Assembly: GCA_947053345.1 (NCBI GenBank)
Contig: CAMRSM010000008.1
Span: 57,205 to 121,204, forward strand
Direction of reading: 5' to 3'
From: an uncultured Lachnospiraceae bacterium
GTDB lineage: Bacteria; Bacillota; Clostridia; Lachnospirales; Lachnospiraceae
DNA: 64,000 nucleotides
Shown here: positions 1 through 7,361 of the stretch, one piece after another
Numbering within the stretch: the first letter of the stretch is position 1
Layout: each line of letters opens with the position of its first letter
Notes under the pieces: model-generated
The model's database searches: none
Told to the model about the DNA's origin: nothing
What the model saw: only the letters and a program-made list of their open reading frames with translations
Position numbers and translations under genes: made by a program

Positions 1-1
1 C

Positions 2-100
2 AAGAAACTGATCGAGCAGCACTATAAAGCACATGGATACACATCCCTCAACAGCTATGTCAATGCCCTAATCAATGCTGATATGGGCCTGCCTAGATAA
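2..100 (+). CDS. 3' end of a ribbon-helix-helix-like protein (partial)
   Basis: An open frame enters from the left edge and stops at the TAA at 98-100, giving the last 32 residues of a protein. The visible end runs KKLIEQHYKAHGY, then TSLNSYVNALINADMG. The pattern of a helix, a short turn with a small residue, and 'SLNSYVNALI' resembles the C-terminal helix of Arc/CopG-type ribbon-helix-helix proteins, which are common on plasmids and integrative elements as copy-number or antitoxin-type regulators. The start and DNA-contacting strand lie outside the window, so the family call is tentative. It sits just before a putative replication origin and a recombinase, which fits an accessory gene of that mobile element. 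Confidence 0.45.
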   Translation, partial: KKLIEQHYKAHGYTSLNSYVNALINADMGLPR

Positions 101-427
101 TACGGGAGTCAATATCCAGTCTGATAAAACGGTTTATTTTTCCTGTTAAACCATTAAGAAACGTTTCGGCATGATTTTCATTGTTTCGCAATCATTTTTC
201 TGAATACGGGGTATATATGGCATCCAGTCATGTAGAACGGGCTTTCTTTTCGTGCCGTTCCGATTCTCTTTCTTTGGGAACGCTGCGCGACCCCCGGTCG
301 GGCATACTACGCGGGCACAGCCCGCTCCGTGAGAAGCCCTCCCTTCCGGGGTATTGCGAACAAAATTTGTCAGGCTTCGCGCAAATCCAAGCACTACAGC
401 AACCATGAAAATATCCTGCCTCAAAAG

Positions 428-487
428 TTGTCTCAACCTTGTCTCAACCTGCAAAGCCTTGCTCCGCGCGGGTTGTCTCATGTCTCA
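428..487. repeat. 11-bp-period direct repeats TTGTCTCAACC
   Basis: TTGTCTCAACC occurs twice head to tail (428-438 and 439-449). Shorter copies TTGTCTCA (473-480) and TGTCTCA (481-487) lie immediately before the stem-loop at 493-520. The 11-bp spacing puts copies on the same face of the helix, as for iterons bound by a replication initiator. That function is inferred. Confidence 0.7.
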
Positions 488-492
488 GAAGT

Positions 493-520
493 GCGCCTAG
501 GGTAATACTAACCTAGGCGC
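493..520 (-). other. Stem-loop with TAGTATTAC loop: putative rolling-circle nick site
   Basis: Perfect 9-bp arms GCGCCTAGG (493-501) and CCTAGGCGC (512-520) enclose a 10-nt loop. Read on the minus strand the loop is TTAGTATTAC. It contains the nonanucleotide TAGTATTAC (minus 510 to 502) that is nicked by Rep proteins in circovirus and nanovirus origins; geminiviruses use TAATATTAC. Related HUH Rep proteins are known from bacterial plasmids and integrated elements (pCRESS groups). Repeats with an 11-bp period flank it on both sides. No Rep gene is inside the window, so the functional call is inference from the site alone. Confidence 0.55.
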
Positions 521-542
521 GCGCGTAGCGCGAAAATTTGCT

Positions 543-626
543 TGCTACAAAAGTGCTACAAAAGTGCTACAAAAGTGCTACAAGCGCAAACCCTTGATTC
601 TACTGGATTGCGACATGCTACAAAAG
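543..626. repeat. Iteron-like array TGCTACAAAAG (11-bp period)
   Basis: TGCTACAAAAG is repeated exactly at 543-553, 554-564 and 565-575. A partial fourth copy starts at 576 (TGCTACAAG) and one isolated full copy lies at 616-626. An AT-rich run follows at once (627-652). The arrangement is that of plasmid or CRESS-type iterons beside an unwinding element. The repeat differs from the TTGTCTCAACC set on the other side of the stem-loop. Confidence 0.75.
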
Positions 627-837
627 TTAATAAAAAATAATATTTATATATTGCGCGCGGGGATGCGGGGGAAGCGGCGCGGTGGGGATAAACCCCACTC
701 CGCGCCCTGCTTCTTCTGACCCGCTACTCTCCCACTAACACCAAGCTCTGCAATGCAACAGGCGGTATTATTATCAAGGCAGGCTCTGCGCCCCTTCGGG
801 GCATTCTACAGACGGCTTTGTATGTGGGCTGTACCCT

Positions 838-915
838 GCGCGCTACCGCTTGCCGCGAACCATGGCAGGCAAAAAGGAACTGCTACCGGACGAACTCTAG
901 CGCGCTACCGCTTGC
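838..915. repeat. 16-bp direct repeat pair
   Basis: GCGCGCTACCGCTTGC occurs at 838-853 and again at 900-915, 62 bp apart, in a GC-clustered non-coding stretch. No function can be read from the sequence. Confidence 0.55.
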
Positions 916-1234
916 ACGCCCCCCTTCGGGATTGCTCCGCACGATTTTCACAAAAGTAGCCAAGAAAAGCATATGCTAATTAGTTCAATATGTTTTTGTA
1001 CTATTTTGGGGCATAATAAAAAGGGCATTTTTTTCAATGCCCCACATGTCATATCAACAAGCATTGCGTTTTATCCTGAGTTTAGCGAAATAATGGATAC
1101 TGCTCTTTCCTGCTTAGTAAGAATCCATTACCGGTATAAAATCTTTCGTATCCCCTATCATTTGAATTAAAAATCATTTGATGATTGCCCAACTCTATTT
1201 CTGAGATTTGTATAAACTGAAACGAGGATTTACG

Positions 1235-2296
1235 ATGAAAAACGATCTAACTTATTCGCAGCAAATTAACCAAGAAAACATAGTAAAACTTCGGCAACTC
1301 CGCGCCGAGCTTCCAAAATTTCTAGGTACATATTTTACAGGGGTTGATCAGGTTCTTGCCAGCCGAACAAAAATTGCGTATGCAATAGACTTAAAGACAT
1401 TTTTTGAGTACATAAAGAGCTCCAATCCACTTTACTGCAACAAAGAAATACGCGATTTTGGATTGGATATTCTTGAGACCTTAACTTCTGCAGATATCAA
1501 TGAGTATATGGAATACTTGAAACTGTACGAATCTTCAGAAGGAAAAACGGTAACAAACAACGAACGTGCTATCAAAAGAAAAATTTCGGCTGTGCGTTCC
1601 ATGTATCATTTCTTCCACAAATCGGAAGCAATATCGGTCAATCCTGCCATACAGGTTGATATGCCAAAGCTTCATGACAAGGCGATCATTCGTCTGGATG
1701 TCAATGAAGTCGCAGAACTTTTAGACGCGGTAGAATCCGGAAATACTCTCTCCAACTCCCAACAGCGTTTTCATGAAAAAAGTAAGCTGCGCGATCTGGC
1801 ATTGATGACACTTCTGCTTGGAACCGGTATCCGTGTATCGGAATGTGTTGGTCTGGATCTAATGGATCTTGATTTCAATAATGACCGGATCAAGATTGTC
1901 CGAAAAGGCGGATATGAAGCATTTGTTTATTTTGGCGATGAAGTCAGGGAGGCTCTTGAGGCTTATCTGGAAGAACGCGAAATGATAACCGGAATTATGG
2001 AAGGTCATGAGAATGCCCTCTTCCTTTCTTCCAGAAAACGTCGGCTCACAGTTCGCAGCGTTGAGAATTTAGTAAAAAAATATTCACAAACAGTGACAAC
2101 AATGAAAAAAATCACACCTCATAAATTGCGTAGCACTTATGGTACATCATTGTATCAACAAACGGGAGATATTTATCTCGTCGCTGATGTTCTCGGCCAT
2201 AAAGATGTCAACACAACAAGGAAACATTATGCAGCGATTGAAGAAGAACGCCGCCGCATGGCAAAGGACAAAGTAATACTGCGGAAGGAAAAGTAA
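1235..2296 (+). CDS. Tyrosine recombinase (phage/XerC-D-type integrase)
   Basis: 353 residues. The N-terminal half (about 1-160) is a SAM-like core-binding domain. The C-terminal half has the catalytic set: Arg in GTGIRVSE (about 205), His and Arg in HKLR (about 296-299), a His in VLGHKD (about 321) and the nucleophile Tyr in RKHYA (about 332). I chose the ATG at 1235 because AACGAGG lies just upstream; an in-frame TTG at 1208 has no ribosome binding site. It presumably integrates and excises the element whose origin-like DNA lies upstream. It is on the opposite strand to the chromosomal genes that follow, which fits the right edge of an insertion. No attachment-site duplication can be recognised because the left edge is outside the window. 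A housekeeping Xer role is unlikely in this setting. Confidence 0.93.
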   Translation: MKNDLTYSQQINQENIVKLRQLRAELPKFLGTYFTGVDQVLASRTKIAYAIDLKTFFEYIKSSNPLYCNKEIRDFGLDILETLTSADINEYMEYLKLYESSEGKTVTNNERAIKRKISAVRSMYHFFHKSEAISVNPAIQVDMPKLHDKAIIRLDVNEVAELLDAVESGNTLSNSQQRFHEKSKLRDLALMTLLLGTGIRVSECVGLDLMDLDFNNDRIKIVRKGGYEAFVYFGDEVREALEAYLEEREMITGIMEGHENALFLSSRKRRLTVRSVENLVKKYSQTVTTMKKITPHKLRSTYGTSLYQQTGDIYLVADVLGHKDVNTTRKHYAAIEEERRRMAKDKVILRKEK

Positions 2297-2314
2297 TTTT
2301 CCTTCCGCAGTATT
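2275..2314. terminator. Very long perfect hairpin overlapping the recombinase stop codon
   Basis: Arms of 18 bp (2275-2292 and 2297-2314) pair perfectly around a 4-nt loop that contains most of the TAA stop (2294-2296). The core is GCGGAAGGAAAA against TTTTCCTTCCGC. It can serve as a terminator, though an 18-bp perfect stem that includes the last codons is unusual. Confidence 0.75.
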
Positions 2315-2342
2315 TTTGATTATCTGATATTTCTGGTTTTAG

Positions 2343-2387
2343 GCTGAACGCTTGGCTTCGTATATGATACGGAGCCAAGCGTTCAGC
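2343..2387. repeat. 21-bp inverted repeat downstream of the recombinase
   Basis: Arms 2343-2363 (starts GCTGAACGCTTGGCT) and 2367-2387 (ends AGCCAAGCGTTCAGC) pair along 21 positions with a single G-T pair and a 3-nt loop ATG. It lies between the converging recombinase and amidase genes. It could be a bidirectional terminator, but its length would also suit a recombination site or element end. Confidence 0.6.
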
Positions 2388-2482
2388 GAATTTTACCCAA
2401 GATAAACTTCACGGACTATGTCGGCAAAATTCAATACTCTGTTTCCTCTCCTGCTCCAAACGGCTTATGTCCCATCAGCGGA

Positions 2483-5170
2483 TCATCTTCCTGTCGGATA
2501 ATCCTTAAAGAAACCTACAACCGTATCAAAAATTGTTTTTGCGGTCTTTCTCTGTGTTGCTTCCGTCGTAATAATCTTGCGGTCATCCGCGTTTGTAATA
2601 AATGCCAACTCAATCAGTACGGCAGGCATTCTGGTTTCGCGGATTACAACGAAATTTGCCGTAGCCACCCCTCGGTTCTTCGTGCCAAGCGCCTTGGAAA
2701 GGTTGTTCGTCAGTGTTGATGCCATCAGTTTTCCGTTTAATCCTCCGCGCATCGTACTCGTATTCAACAGGGAGTAATAAACGGAGGTTCCGTTTACGGA
2801 GGTTGAAGAAACCGCATTCATATGAAGACTGATAAAGAGATCTGCCTCCACTCTGGAAGCAAAATCTGCCCGCTCATACAGATCGATTTTTACATCCTCT
2901 ATCCTTGTAAAATATATTTTAATATCGGAATTTTTAAAATATTCTTTTGTGTAAAGGTTCAAAATTGTGAAATTGATATCCTTCTCGTTATATCCCCCAG
3001 CGCTTGCCCCCGGATCAATGCCGCCGTGACCTGCATCGAGAACAACGATTTTATCGTAGATTGCAGAAGGATTTCCAAGCTGCAGTGCAAAACCGCTTCC
3101 TTCTGCCCCCAACCGATAACCTTGGATGCGCGCTGTTGTCAGGATGATGTATGTTACGTTCCCGTCAGATCGAACCTCGATGTCTTCCACCACAGGATAA
3201 GGATTCACAACCGCGTTTGCCTGATAAAAACCGGTATGGTTTCCTGGTATGGAAATCACGATTTTCCGGTTCCAGTACTGATCCTCTACATAAAGATCCG
3301 AAACATCAATTCCTTCCGGTAACGGCACGAACATTCCGCCTGCAATCGGTCTGGAGTTGTCCGTGGAATCCGGAATCTTGTAATCTTCAAAATACAAATA
3401 CAGTGCATTACTCTCCTGCTCAAAACGCAATTTTGCATCAGCCCTCGTTTTATACATGAGCTTGATTTGGTTTGGTTCGGTCTCCACCATATATGCATGT
3501 TCAAAGTAATTTTCAAACAGCTCGTCCGGAAAAACAAGATTTCCAACGGTGTTGCATGTGTTATGGAAATACACCGCCTGATACCCGTTTTCTTCATCCA
3601 GGGTGTACTGGAAAGCACGGAGCCCCTTAAAGCGCATATACTGTCCGGCTTGGTTCTTTCCCGTCTCCAATCCGACAAGATAATTCGGAAAGACCGTAAT
3701 ATACAATGTACAGCCGTCCTCGGAGAGCGTCAGGTCGTAATATGGCAGTGAGTCCGAAAGAGTCAGTTCAATGACGGTTCCATTTTGGGAAGAATCCTGT
3801 CTTTGCAAGATATGTGTCACAAGACTTCCGGCAGCATTATTATATTCTTTTGTGAAACAATATGTATCACCCACCGTTACGGACAAACAGCCTTGCACAA
3901 GCTCACTCTTGACGGAACCAACCGGACGGTCAAACTTTAACACATATTGCTCATTGTAAATCTCCGCCTCGTTTTTTGTCAACTCCTGCAAAATGGCAAT
4001 ATCACCCGTTGCTGTCCGGACAAGCTCTGTCTGGGCATTATCCATTCGGTTTTCAAACCCAAGATAACGCTCTGCGTCCACGACAAAAGAATAATCGACC
4101 TGATCTTCCGCCACGGAAGGGAGGTAAGTCGGCAACGGTGCTTGTGTCGGTTTTTCCGGTGCAACATAGACCCCGACCTGGTCCGTCGTCCGGATTTCCG
4201 ATGTCTGAGTGGAAGAATTCCAGTTATAATCATATCCAAGCATCTCAGAAACAAAACGCCCCGGCACCATCAGAGCCATTGTCCCATCCGCAGTATTCGT
4301 GATGCAGACCGGGGCAACGCCGCAGTCAAAATATTCACCGTTACGGTAGGCGGCTGTACTATTCTCCTGCATGCTTAAAGTTATGTTTCCTTTTTTTAGT
4401 GTGATTTTTCCGGTTGCCTGGTTGAAAGAATAGCTGACCCCCATGGCCTTTTTGAAAACATTGTAGGCACGCAGCATCGCGGTATTATTGATCAGGATGC
4501 TCGGAAGGCTTCCAAGGGATATATTGGTTCCGTCGTAATTTACCTTCCCGGTCGTTCCAATATAGGACACCTGCTTGCCGTTATAGGACAATGTCATCGT
4601 ATCCCGGATGATCGCCGTCGATATATCACTGTCCCAACGGTAATTATAACCTAATGACTCGGCAACAAAACGGGTTGGTACCATGATGCGGCTGATACCG
4701 GCATCTACAAACCGTACTGTGACCGGAGCGGCATTTGCGGTGACTGTCTTTCCGTTCAGCAGGGCTTTTGTGCTGTTCATCGTCAGCACCAGTTCATTGC
4801 CATTCTTACGGAAAGTGATTGTGTTTTTTGCGGAGTCTTTTTTGCAGGAAACCCCAAGTGCACGGCTGAAAATCTCGTAGTATGGCCCAAGTGCCACTCC
4901 ATTGTCCGTGAGGATGCCGATGGTCTTTCCAAGGGAAACACTGCTTCCGTTATAATCATACAATGCCCTCGTGCCGGTATATGTAACTGTTTTCTTCGTA
5001 TTATAATAATATAGTTTGATTCCTCCTCCCTGCACTGGTCTGGCTGGAATCGTACATATTACCAAAACCATACACAGAAACAATACGGTTCCGCATCGTA
5101 ATTTCCCTGACCTGTTACGGCAAAATTCCTTTTCTTTCCATATAGTATTATTCCGAAACAATATGTACAC
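2483..5170 (-). CDS. N-acetylmuramoyl-L-alanine amidase with two copper-amine-oxidase-N-like domains
   Basis: 895 residues, exported. A hydrophobic signal segment (about 28-45, FLCMVLVICTIP) is followed by two copies of the CuAO_N1-like wall-associated domain (about 53-190 and 195-330), a Pro-rich linker (VAPEKPTQAPLP, about 338-350) and a beta-rich AMIN-like middle region (about 360-700). The C-terminal ~185 residues are an Amidase_3 zinc hydrolase. It has His in LDAGHGG, Glu in YNEKD, His in SLHMNA and the catalytic Glu in VLIELAFI. It should cleave the bond between MurNAc and the stem peptide. The start is a GTG at 5170 with AAAGG close by; a slightly shorter start is possible. It stands alone, converging with the recombinase. 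Confidence 0.92.
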   Translation of the reverse strand: MYILFRNNTIWKEKEFCRNRSGKLRCGTVLFLCMVLVICTIPARPVQGGGIKLYYYNTKKTVTYTGTRALYDYNGSSVSLGKTIGILTDNGVALGPYYEIFSRALGVSCKKDSAKNTITFRKNGNELVLTMNSTKALLNGKTVTANAAPVTVRFVDAGISRIMVPTRFVAESLGYNYRWDSDISTAIIRDTMTLSYNGKQVSYIGTTGKVNYDGTNISLGSLPSILINNTAMLRAYNVFKKAMGVSYSFNQATGKITLKKGNITLSMQENSTAAYRNGEYFDCGVAPVCITNTADGTMALMVPGRFVSEMLGYDYNWNSSTQTSEIRTTDQVGVYVAPEKPTQAPLPTYLPSVAEDQVDYSFVVDAERYLGFENRMDNAQTELVRTATGDIAILQELTKNEAEIYNEQYVLKFDRPVGSVKSELVQGCLSVTVGDTYCFTKEYNNAAGSLVTHILQRQDSSQNGTVIELTLSDSLPYYDLTLSEDGCTLYITVFPNYLVGLETGKNQAGQYMRFKGLRAFQYTLDEENGYQAVYFHNTCNTVGNLVFPDELFENYFEHAYMVETEPNQIKLMYKTRADAKLRFEQESNALYLYFEDYKIPDSTDNSRPIAGGMFVPLPEGIDVSDLYVEDQYWNRKIVISIPGNHTGFYQANAVVNPYPVVEDIEVRSDGNVTYIILTTARIQGYRLGAEGSGFALQLGNPSAIYDKIVVLDAGHGGIDPGASAGGYNEKDINFTILNLYTKEYFKNSDIKIYFTRIEDVKIDLYERADFASRVEADLFISLHMNAVSSTSVNGTSVYYSLLNTSTMRGGLNGKLMASTLTNNLSKALGTKNRGVATANFVVIRETRMPAVLIELAFITNADDRKIITTEATQRKTAKTIFDTVVGFFKDYPTGR

Positions 5171-5292
5171 GACCTTTCTTTTCTCTCTGCGTTACAACAG
5201 CTTCCTATCGTCATAATATCGGAAAAGCGTGTTATATTTGTGTCAGAATATTTAATTTATTTTTTCAATTTTTGTCCATCTCATAAAAAATG

Positions 5293-5673
5293 TTATGGTT
5301 CAATGTCATAATATGGAACGATAATATACGCCCCAGCGTGGATCGTATCTCCCTTTAAGCCATTGCTGCGCTTGATCTCCACAACATAATCCTGAAAATT
5401 TCCGCACTCTGGTGTATAATATGCCGCGGCGATACTCCAAAGGCTGTCCCCCGGCTGGATACAAACGCTCGTGACCGTCTTCACCGGAGCATTCCCGTCT
5501 TCTGCCGCAAGCGCCTTTGTCACAAAAAACAGGGAAAACACTGTAAGCAGCACGGCAAGAAACAAAATCAGAGCCCGGTCTGTAAAATACCGGAACAAAA
5601 ACAGCCTCCGCAAATTCCTTTTTCTTCTTTTTAGTGTGAACATACTTGGTTGTAACTCATAGATCATCATCAT
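5293..5673 (-). CDS. YneA-like membrane LysM protein (SOS division inhibitor candidate)
   Basis: 126 residues. A basic N-terminus (KRRKRNLRR) precedes one transmembrane segment (about 34-56), and a LysM domain (about 68-120, QPGDSLWSIAAAYY to GAYIIVPYY) faces outside. In Bacillus subtilis the SOS-induced division inhibitor YneA has the same small membrane-LysM layout and sits divergent to lexA. This gene is likewise divergent to lexA and has a consensus promoter with a LexA box in its spacer. Three ATG codons stand in a row at the start after GAGGAGGG. By layout and regulation it probably delays division after DNA damage; sequence identity to YneA cannot be measured here. Confidence 0.8.
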   Translation of the reverse strand: MMMIYELQPSMFTLKRRKRNLRRLFLFRYFTDRALILFLAVLLTVFSLFFVTKALAAEDGNAPVKTVTSVCIQPGDSLWSIAAAYYTPECGNFQDYVVEIKRSNGLKGDTIHAGAYIIVPYYDIEP

Positions 5674-5707
5674 ATCGGAACCCTCCTCTATCTGTTTTCA
5701 TTTTATC

Positions 5708-5721
5708 CGAACGTTCGTTTG
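5708..5721. promoter_or_regulatory. LexA box 1 (imperfect)
   Basis: CGAACGTTCGTTTG matches the Gram-positive SOS consensus CGAAC-N4-GTTCG with one changed base in the right half. It lies just downstream of the yneA-like promoter. Confidence 0.65.
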
Positions 5722-5726
5722 CCCTT

Positions 5727-5755
5727 ATTATACTGAACAAATGTTCGAATGTCAA
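5727..5755 (-). promoter_or_regulatory. Promoter of the yneA-like gene with LexA box 2
   Basis: On the minus strand a perfect -35 TTGACA (5750-5755) and a perfect -10 TATAAT (5727-5732) are 17 bp apart. The spacer contains a LexA box (5734-5747), GAAC-AAAT-GTTC, which is perfect in both halves. Bound LexA would block RNA polymerase, so expression should be tightly SOS-dependent. Confidence 0.88.
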
Positions 5756-5853
5756 TACTCTTTTTTGTTCTTCTTTCCGTGTTGTTATTTTCCCACAAAA
5801 AGAGTCCCGAAAAACTCCCCCGTCACACAAAAAATGAAAATATCCTAAAATAA

Positions 5854-5894
5854 CGAACATTTGTTTTGCATTTTGAAAGTATCTATGGTATAAT
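5854..5894 (+). promoter_or_regulatory. lexA promoter with LexA box 3
   Basis: -35 TTGCAT (5866-5871) and -10 TATAAT (5889-5894) are 17 bp apart. CGAACATTTGTTTT (5854-5867), a one-mismatch LexA box, overlaps the -35. This implies autoregulation of lexA. Transcription should start near 5901, about 290 nt before the start codon. Confidence 0.85.
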
Positions 5895-5906
5895 GTCAAC
5901 AGACGT

Positions 5907-6100
5907 TATACCATCGCTGATTCGCCATCCGACCAGAGGGAGGGCATCTTCCTCGGCGAATCATATGCATGCTCTGCAGGGAAGCATGTCAAAACGACAT
6001 GATACCAGCGCCGGTTCGCCGTCCGACGAAGGAGTGCAATCCCTTTGGCGGGCTGTGTGCATATCCCGTGAGGGATCATGTCCAAAGGCATGGCATAATA
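5907..6100 (+). ncRNA. Structured lexA 5' leader made of two tandem hairpin units
   Basis: The lexA leader contains two related units offset by 94 bp (both start ATACC at 5908 and 6002). In unit 1 GATTCGCC (5919-5926) pairs with GGCGAATC (5955-5962). In unit 2 GGTTCGCC (6013-6020) pairs with GGCGGGCT (6047-6054) through G-U pairs possible only in plus-strand RNA. A second hairpin changes from CATGCT/AGCATG (5968-5988) to ATCCC/GGGAT (6063-6076) while keeping pairing. CATGTC/GACATG (5985-6001) is a third, mutually exclusive option. There is no convincing reading frame. Function unknown; a leader that tunes LexA synthesis is an inference. Confidence 0.5.
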
Positions 6101-6194
6101 TCAACCGATATCCGAAACCACAAAATAACATTGAATCGTTACATAAGCCGTTCATGGCAGTCAGATTCATAATAAAACAGAACGGAGAAAAATG

Positions 6195-6812
6195 ATGTCA
6201 TACGGAAAAATCACACAGAAACAGCAAGAAATCCTGGAATATTTGAAAAAAGAGATCATCAACCGGGGATATCCCCCGTCGGTTCGCGAGATCTGCGAGG
6301 CCGTCGACCTTCGCTCCACTTCTTCCGTGCACTCCCATTTGGAGACGCTTGAGAGGAACGGCTATATTCACCGCGACCCTGCAAAGCCGCGTGCGATCGA
6401 GATTGTGGATGACAGTTTTAACCTGACGCGCAGGGAACTGGTCAATGTACCGATCCTTGGTGATGTGGCTGCAGGTGCGCCTCTGCTCGCCGTCGAAAAC
6501 ATTGAGGGCTATTTCCCGATCCCGACAGAGTACATGCCAAACGCCGAGACTTTTATGCTCCATGTAAGGGGGGAAAGCATGATCAATGCCGGGATCCTCG
6601 ACGGCGACCAGGTACTCGTCCAAAAACAGAACACGGCGCAGAACGGCGAATTTGTCGTTGCCATGATTGAGGATGGGGTGACAGTAAAAACATTTTATAA
6701 AGAAGACGGGCATATCCGTCTGCAGCCGGAAAATAACTTTATGGATCCCATCATCCTCGACGATGTCCAGATCATCGGTAAAGTAATCGGCATATTTCGC
6801 ATATTCCGCTAA
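6195..6812 (+). CDS. lexA: LexA repressor
   Basis: 205 residues. The N-terminal winged helix (1-70; KQQEILEYLKKEI, then a recognition helix around SSVHSHLETLERNG) binds SOS boxes. The C-terminal half is the S24 self-cleavage domain. The cleavage site is Ala-Gly in VAAGAP (about 92-93), the nucleophile Ser is in GESMINAG (about 129) and the general-base Lys is in VTVKTFY (about 167). RecA-stimulated autocleavage relieves repression. ATG codons stand at 6192 and 6195; GGAG spacing favours the second. Its own promoter and the divergent yneA-like promoter carry LexA boxes. Confidence 0.96.
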   Translation: MSYGKITQKQQEILEYLKKEIINRGYPPSVREICEAVDLRSTSSVHSHLETLERNGYIHRDPAKPRAIEIVDDSFNLTRRELVNVPILGDVAAGAPLLAVENIEGYFPIPTEYMPNAETFMLHVRGESMINAGILDGDQVLVQKQNTAQNGEFVVAMIEDGVTVKTFYKEDGHIRLQPENNFMDPIILDDVQIIGKVIGIFRIFR

Positions 6813-6912
6813 TGATGCGGCAAATCAAAACAGTTGCGGAATAAGCAAAAACAGTCATTTATTGAAACTTTTGCCACAAAATGCTTAAACCGCCAAAATG
6901 AACTTACATAAA

Positions 6913-6959
6913 AACACCCGGACGGGGATTTGATCTTTTATCATTCCCGTCCGGGTGTT
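6913..6959. terminator. Bidirectional terminator between lexA and rsfS
   Basis: AACACCCGGACGGG pairs with CCCGTCCGGGTGTT across a short AT-rich loop, with A/T runs on both sides. It can end lexA on the plus strand and the rplU-rsfS operon on the minus strand. Confidence 0.88.
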
Positions 6960-6981
6960 CTGCCAAAAATCGGCCTACCAT

Positions 6982-7347
6982 CTAAAATAATTCTTCTTTT
7001 CCGATATCACGCCCATCCCTCCAGATGCGTTCCAGATCATAGAACAGACGATCCTCTTTCGAAAAAACATGTATCACGATATCTCCGTAATCCAACAGAA
7101 CCCATCCGGAGGAGCGGACACCTTCCACACGCTTCGGCTCAAAACCGCTCTTTGCGAGTTCCTCCTGTACTGCGTCCACCATCGCCTCCACCTGGGACGA
7201 GCTATTGCCGTTTGCAATCACGAAATAATCCGCCAGAATGGAGATTGTACCAATCTCGATTACCTTGATATCTTCTGCTTTCTTGTCCTCCAGCGCTTGA
7301 TACGCCAGCTTTGCCATAAATTTTGATTCTTCTGTCATATCTGTCAT
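6982..7347 (-). CDS. rsfS: Ribosomal silencing factor RsfS
   Basis: 121 residues, the usual size. RsfS (Iojap/DUF143) binds L14 on the 50S subunit and prevents joining to 30S, reducing translation in starvation. The family core is clear: ALEDKKAEDIKVIEI, ADYFVIANGNSSSQ, GWVLLDYGDIVIHVF and YDLERIW. It is the last gene of the rplU-prp-rpmA-obgE-yhbY-nadD-yqeK-rsfS operon and is followed by a strong terminator. An alternative start is the ATG at 7338. Confidence 0.95.
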   Translation of the reverse strand: MTDMTEESKFMAKLAYQALEDKKAEDIKVIEIGTISILADYFVIANGNSSSQVEAMVDAVQEELAKSGFEPKRVEGVRSSGWVLLDYGDIVIHVFSKEDRLFYDLERIWRDGRDIGKEELF

Positions 7348-7361
7348 TTACCCCTTTCTTT

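Larger units (their letters stand above)
101..1234. other. 1.1-kb non-coding region of a mobile element (origin-like)
   Basis: No convincing gene lies here; short open frames on both strands lack ribosome binding sites and recognisable motifs. The region holds an 11-bp direct-repeat pair (428-449), a perfect stem-loop (493-520), a second 11-bp-period repeat array (543-584, extra copy 616-626), and an AT-rich stretch (627-652). It also has a GC-rich hairpin (676-706, arms starting GGCGCGG and ending CCGCGCC with a small bulge), a 16-bp direct repeat (838-853 and 900-915) and a weak hairpin GGGGCAT/ATGCCCC (1008-1043). Iterons, a stem-loop and an AT-rich tract side by side look like a replication origin. 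The 240-400 and 780-930 stretches are GC-clustered and contain small CCCCTTCGGGG-type hairpins. Confidence 0.6.

Noticed and set aside
146-481. Open frames of 75-111 codons on both strands in the origin-like region
   Set aside because: They overlap iterons and the stem-loop, have no ribosome site, and show GC-cluster composition without any domain pattern.
753-1170. Two short plus-strand frames upstream of the recombinase
   Set aside because: No ribosome binding site, biased low-complexity translation, and they run through direct repeats and hairpins.
5907-6100. lexA leader units as members of the ~105-bp cassette family
   Set aside because: Similar length and a GCATATCCC-like piece, but the conserved GGAGC loop, GCGGAAC tail and stem order are missing; treated as a separate structure.
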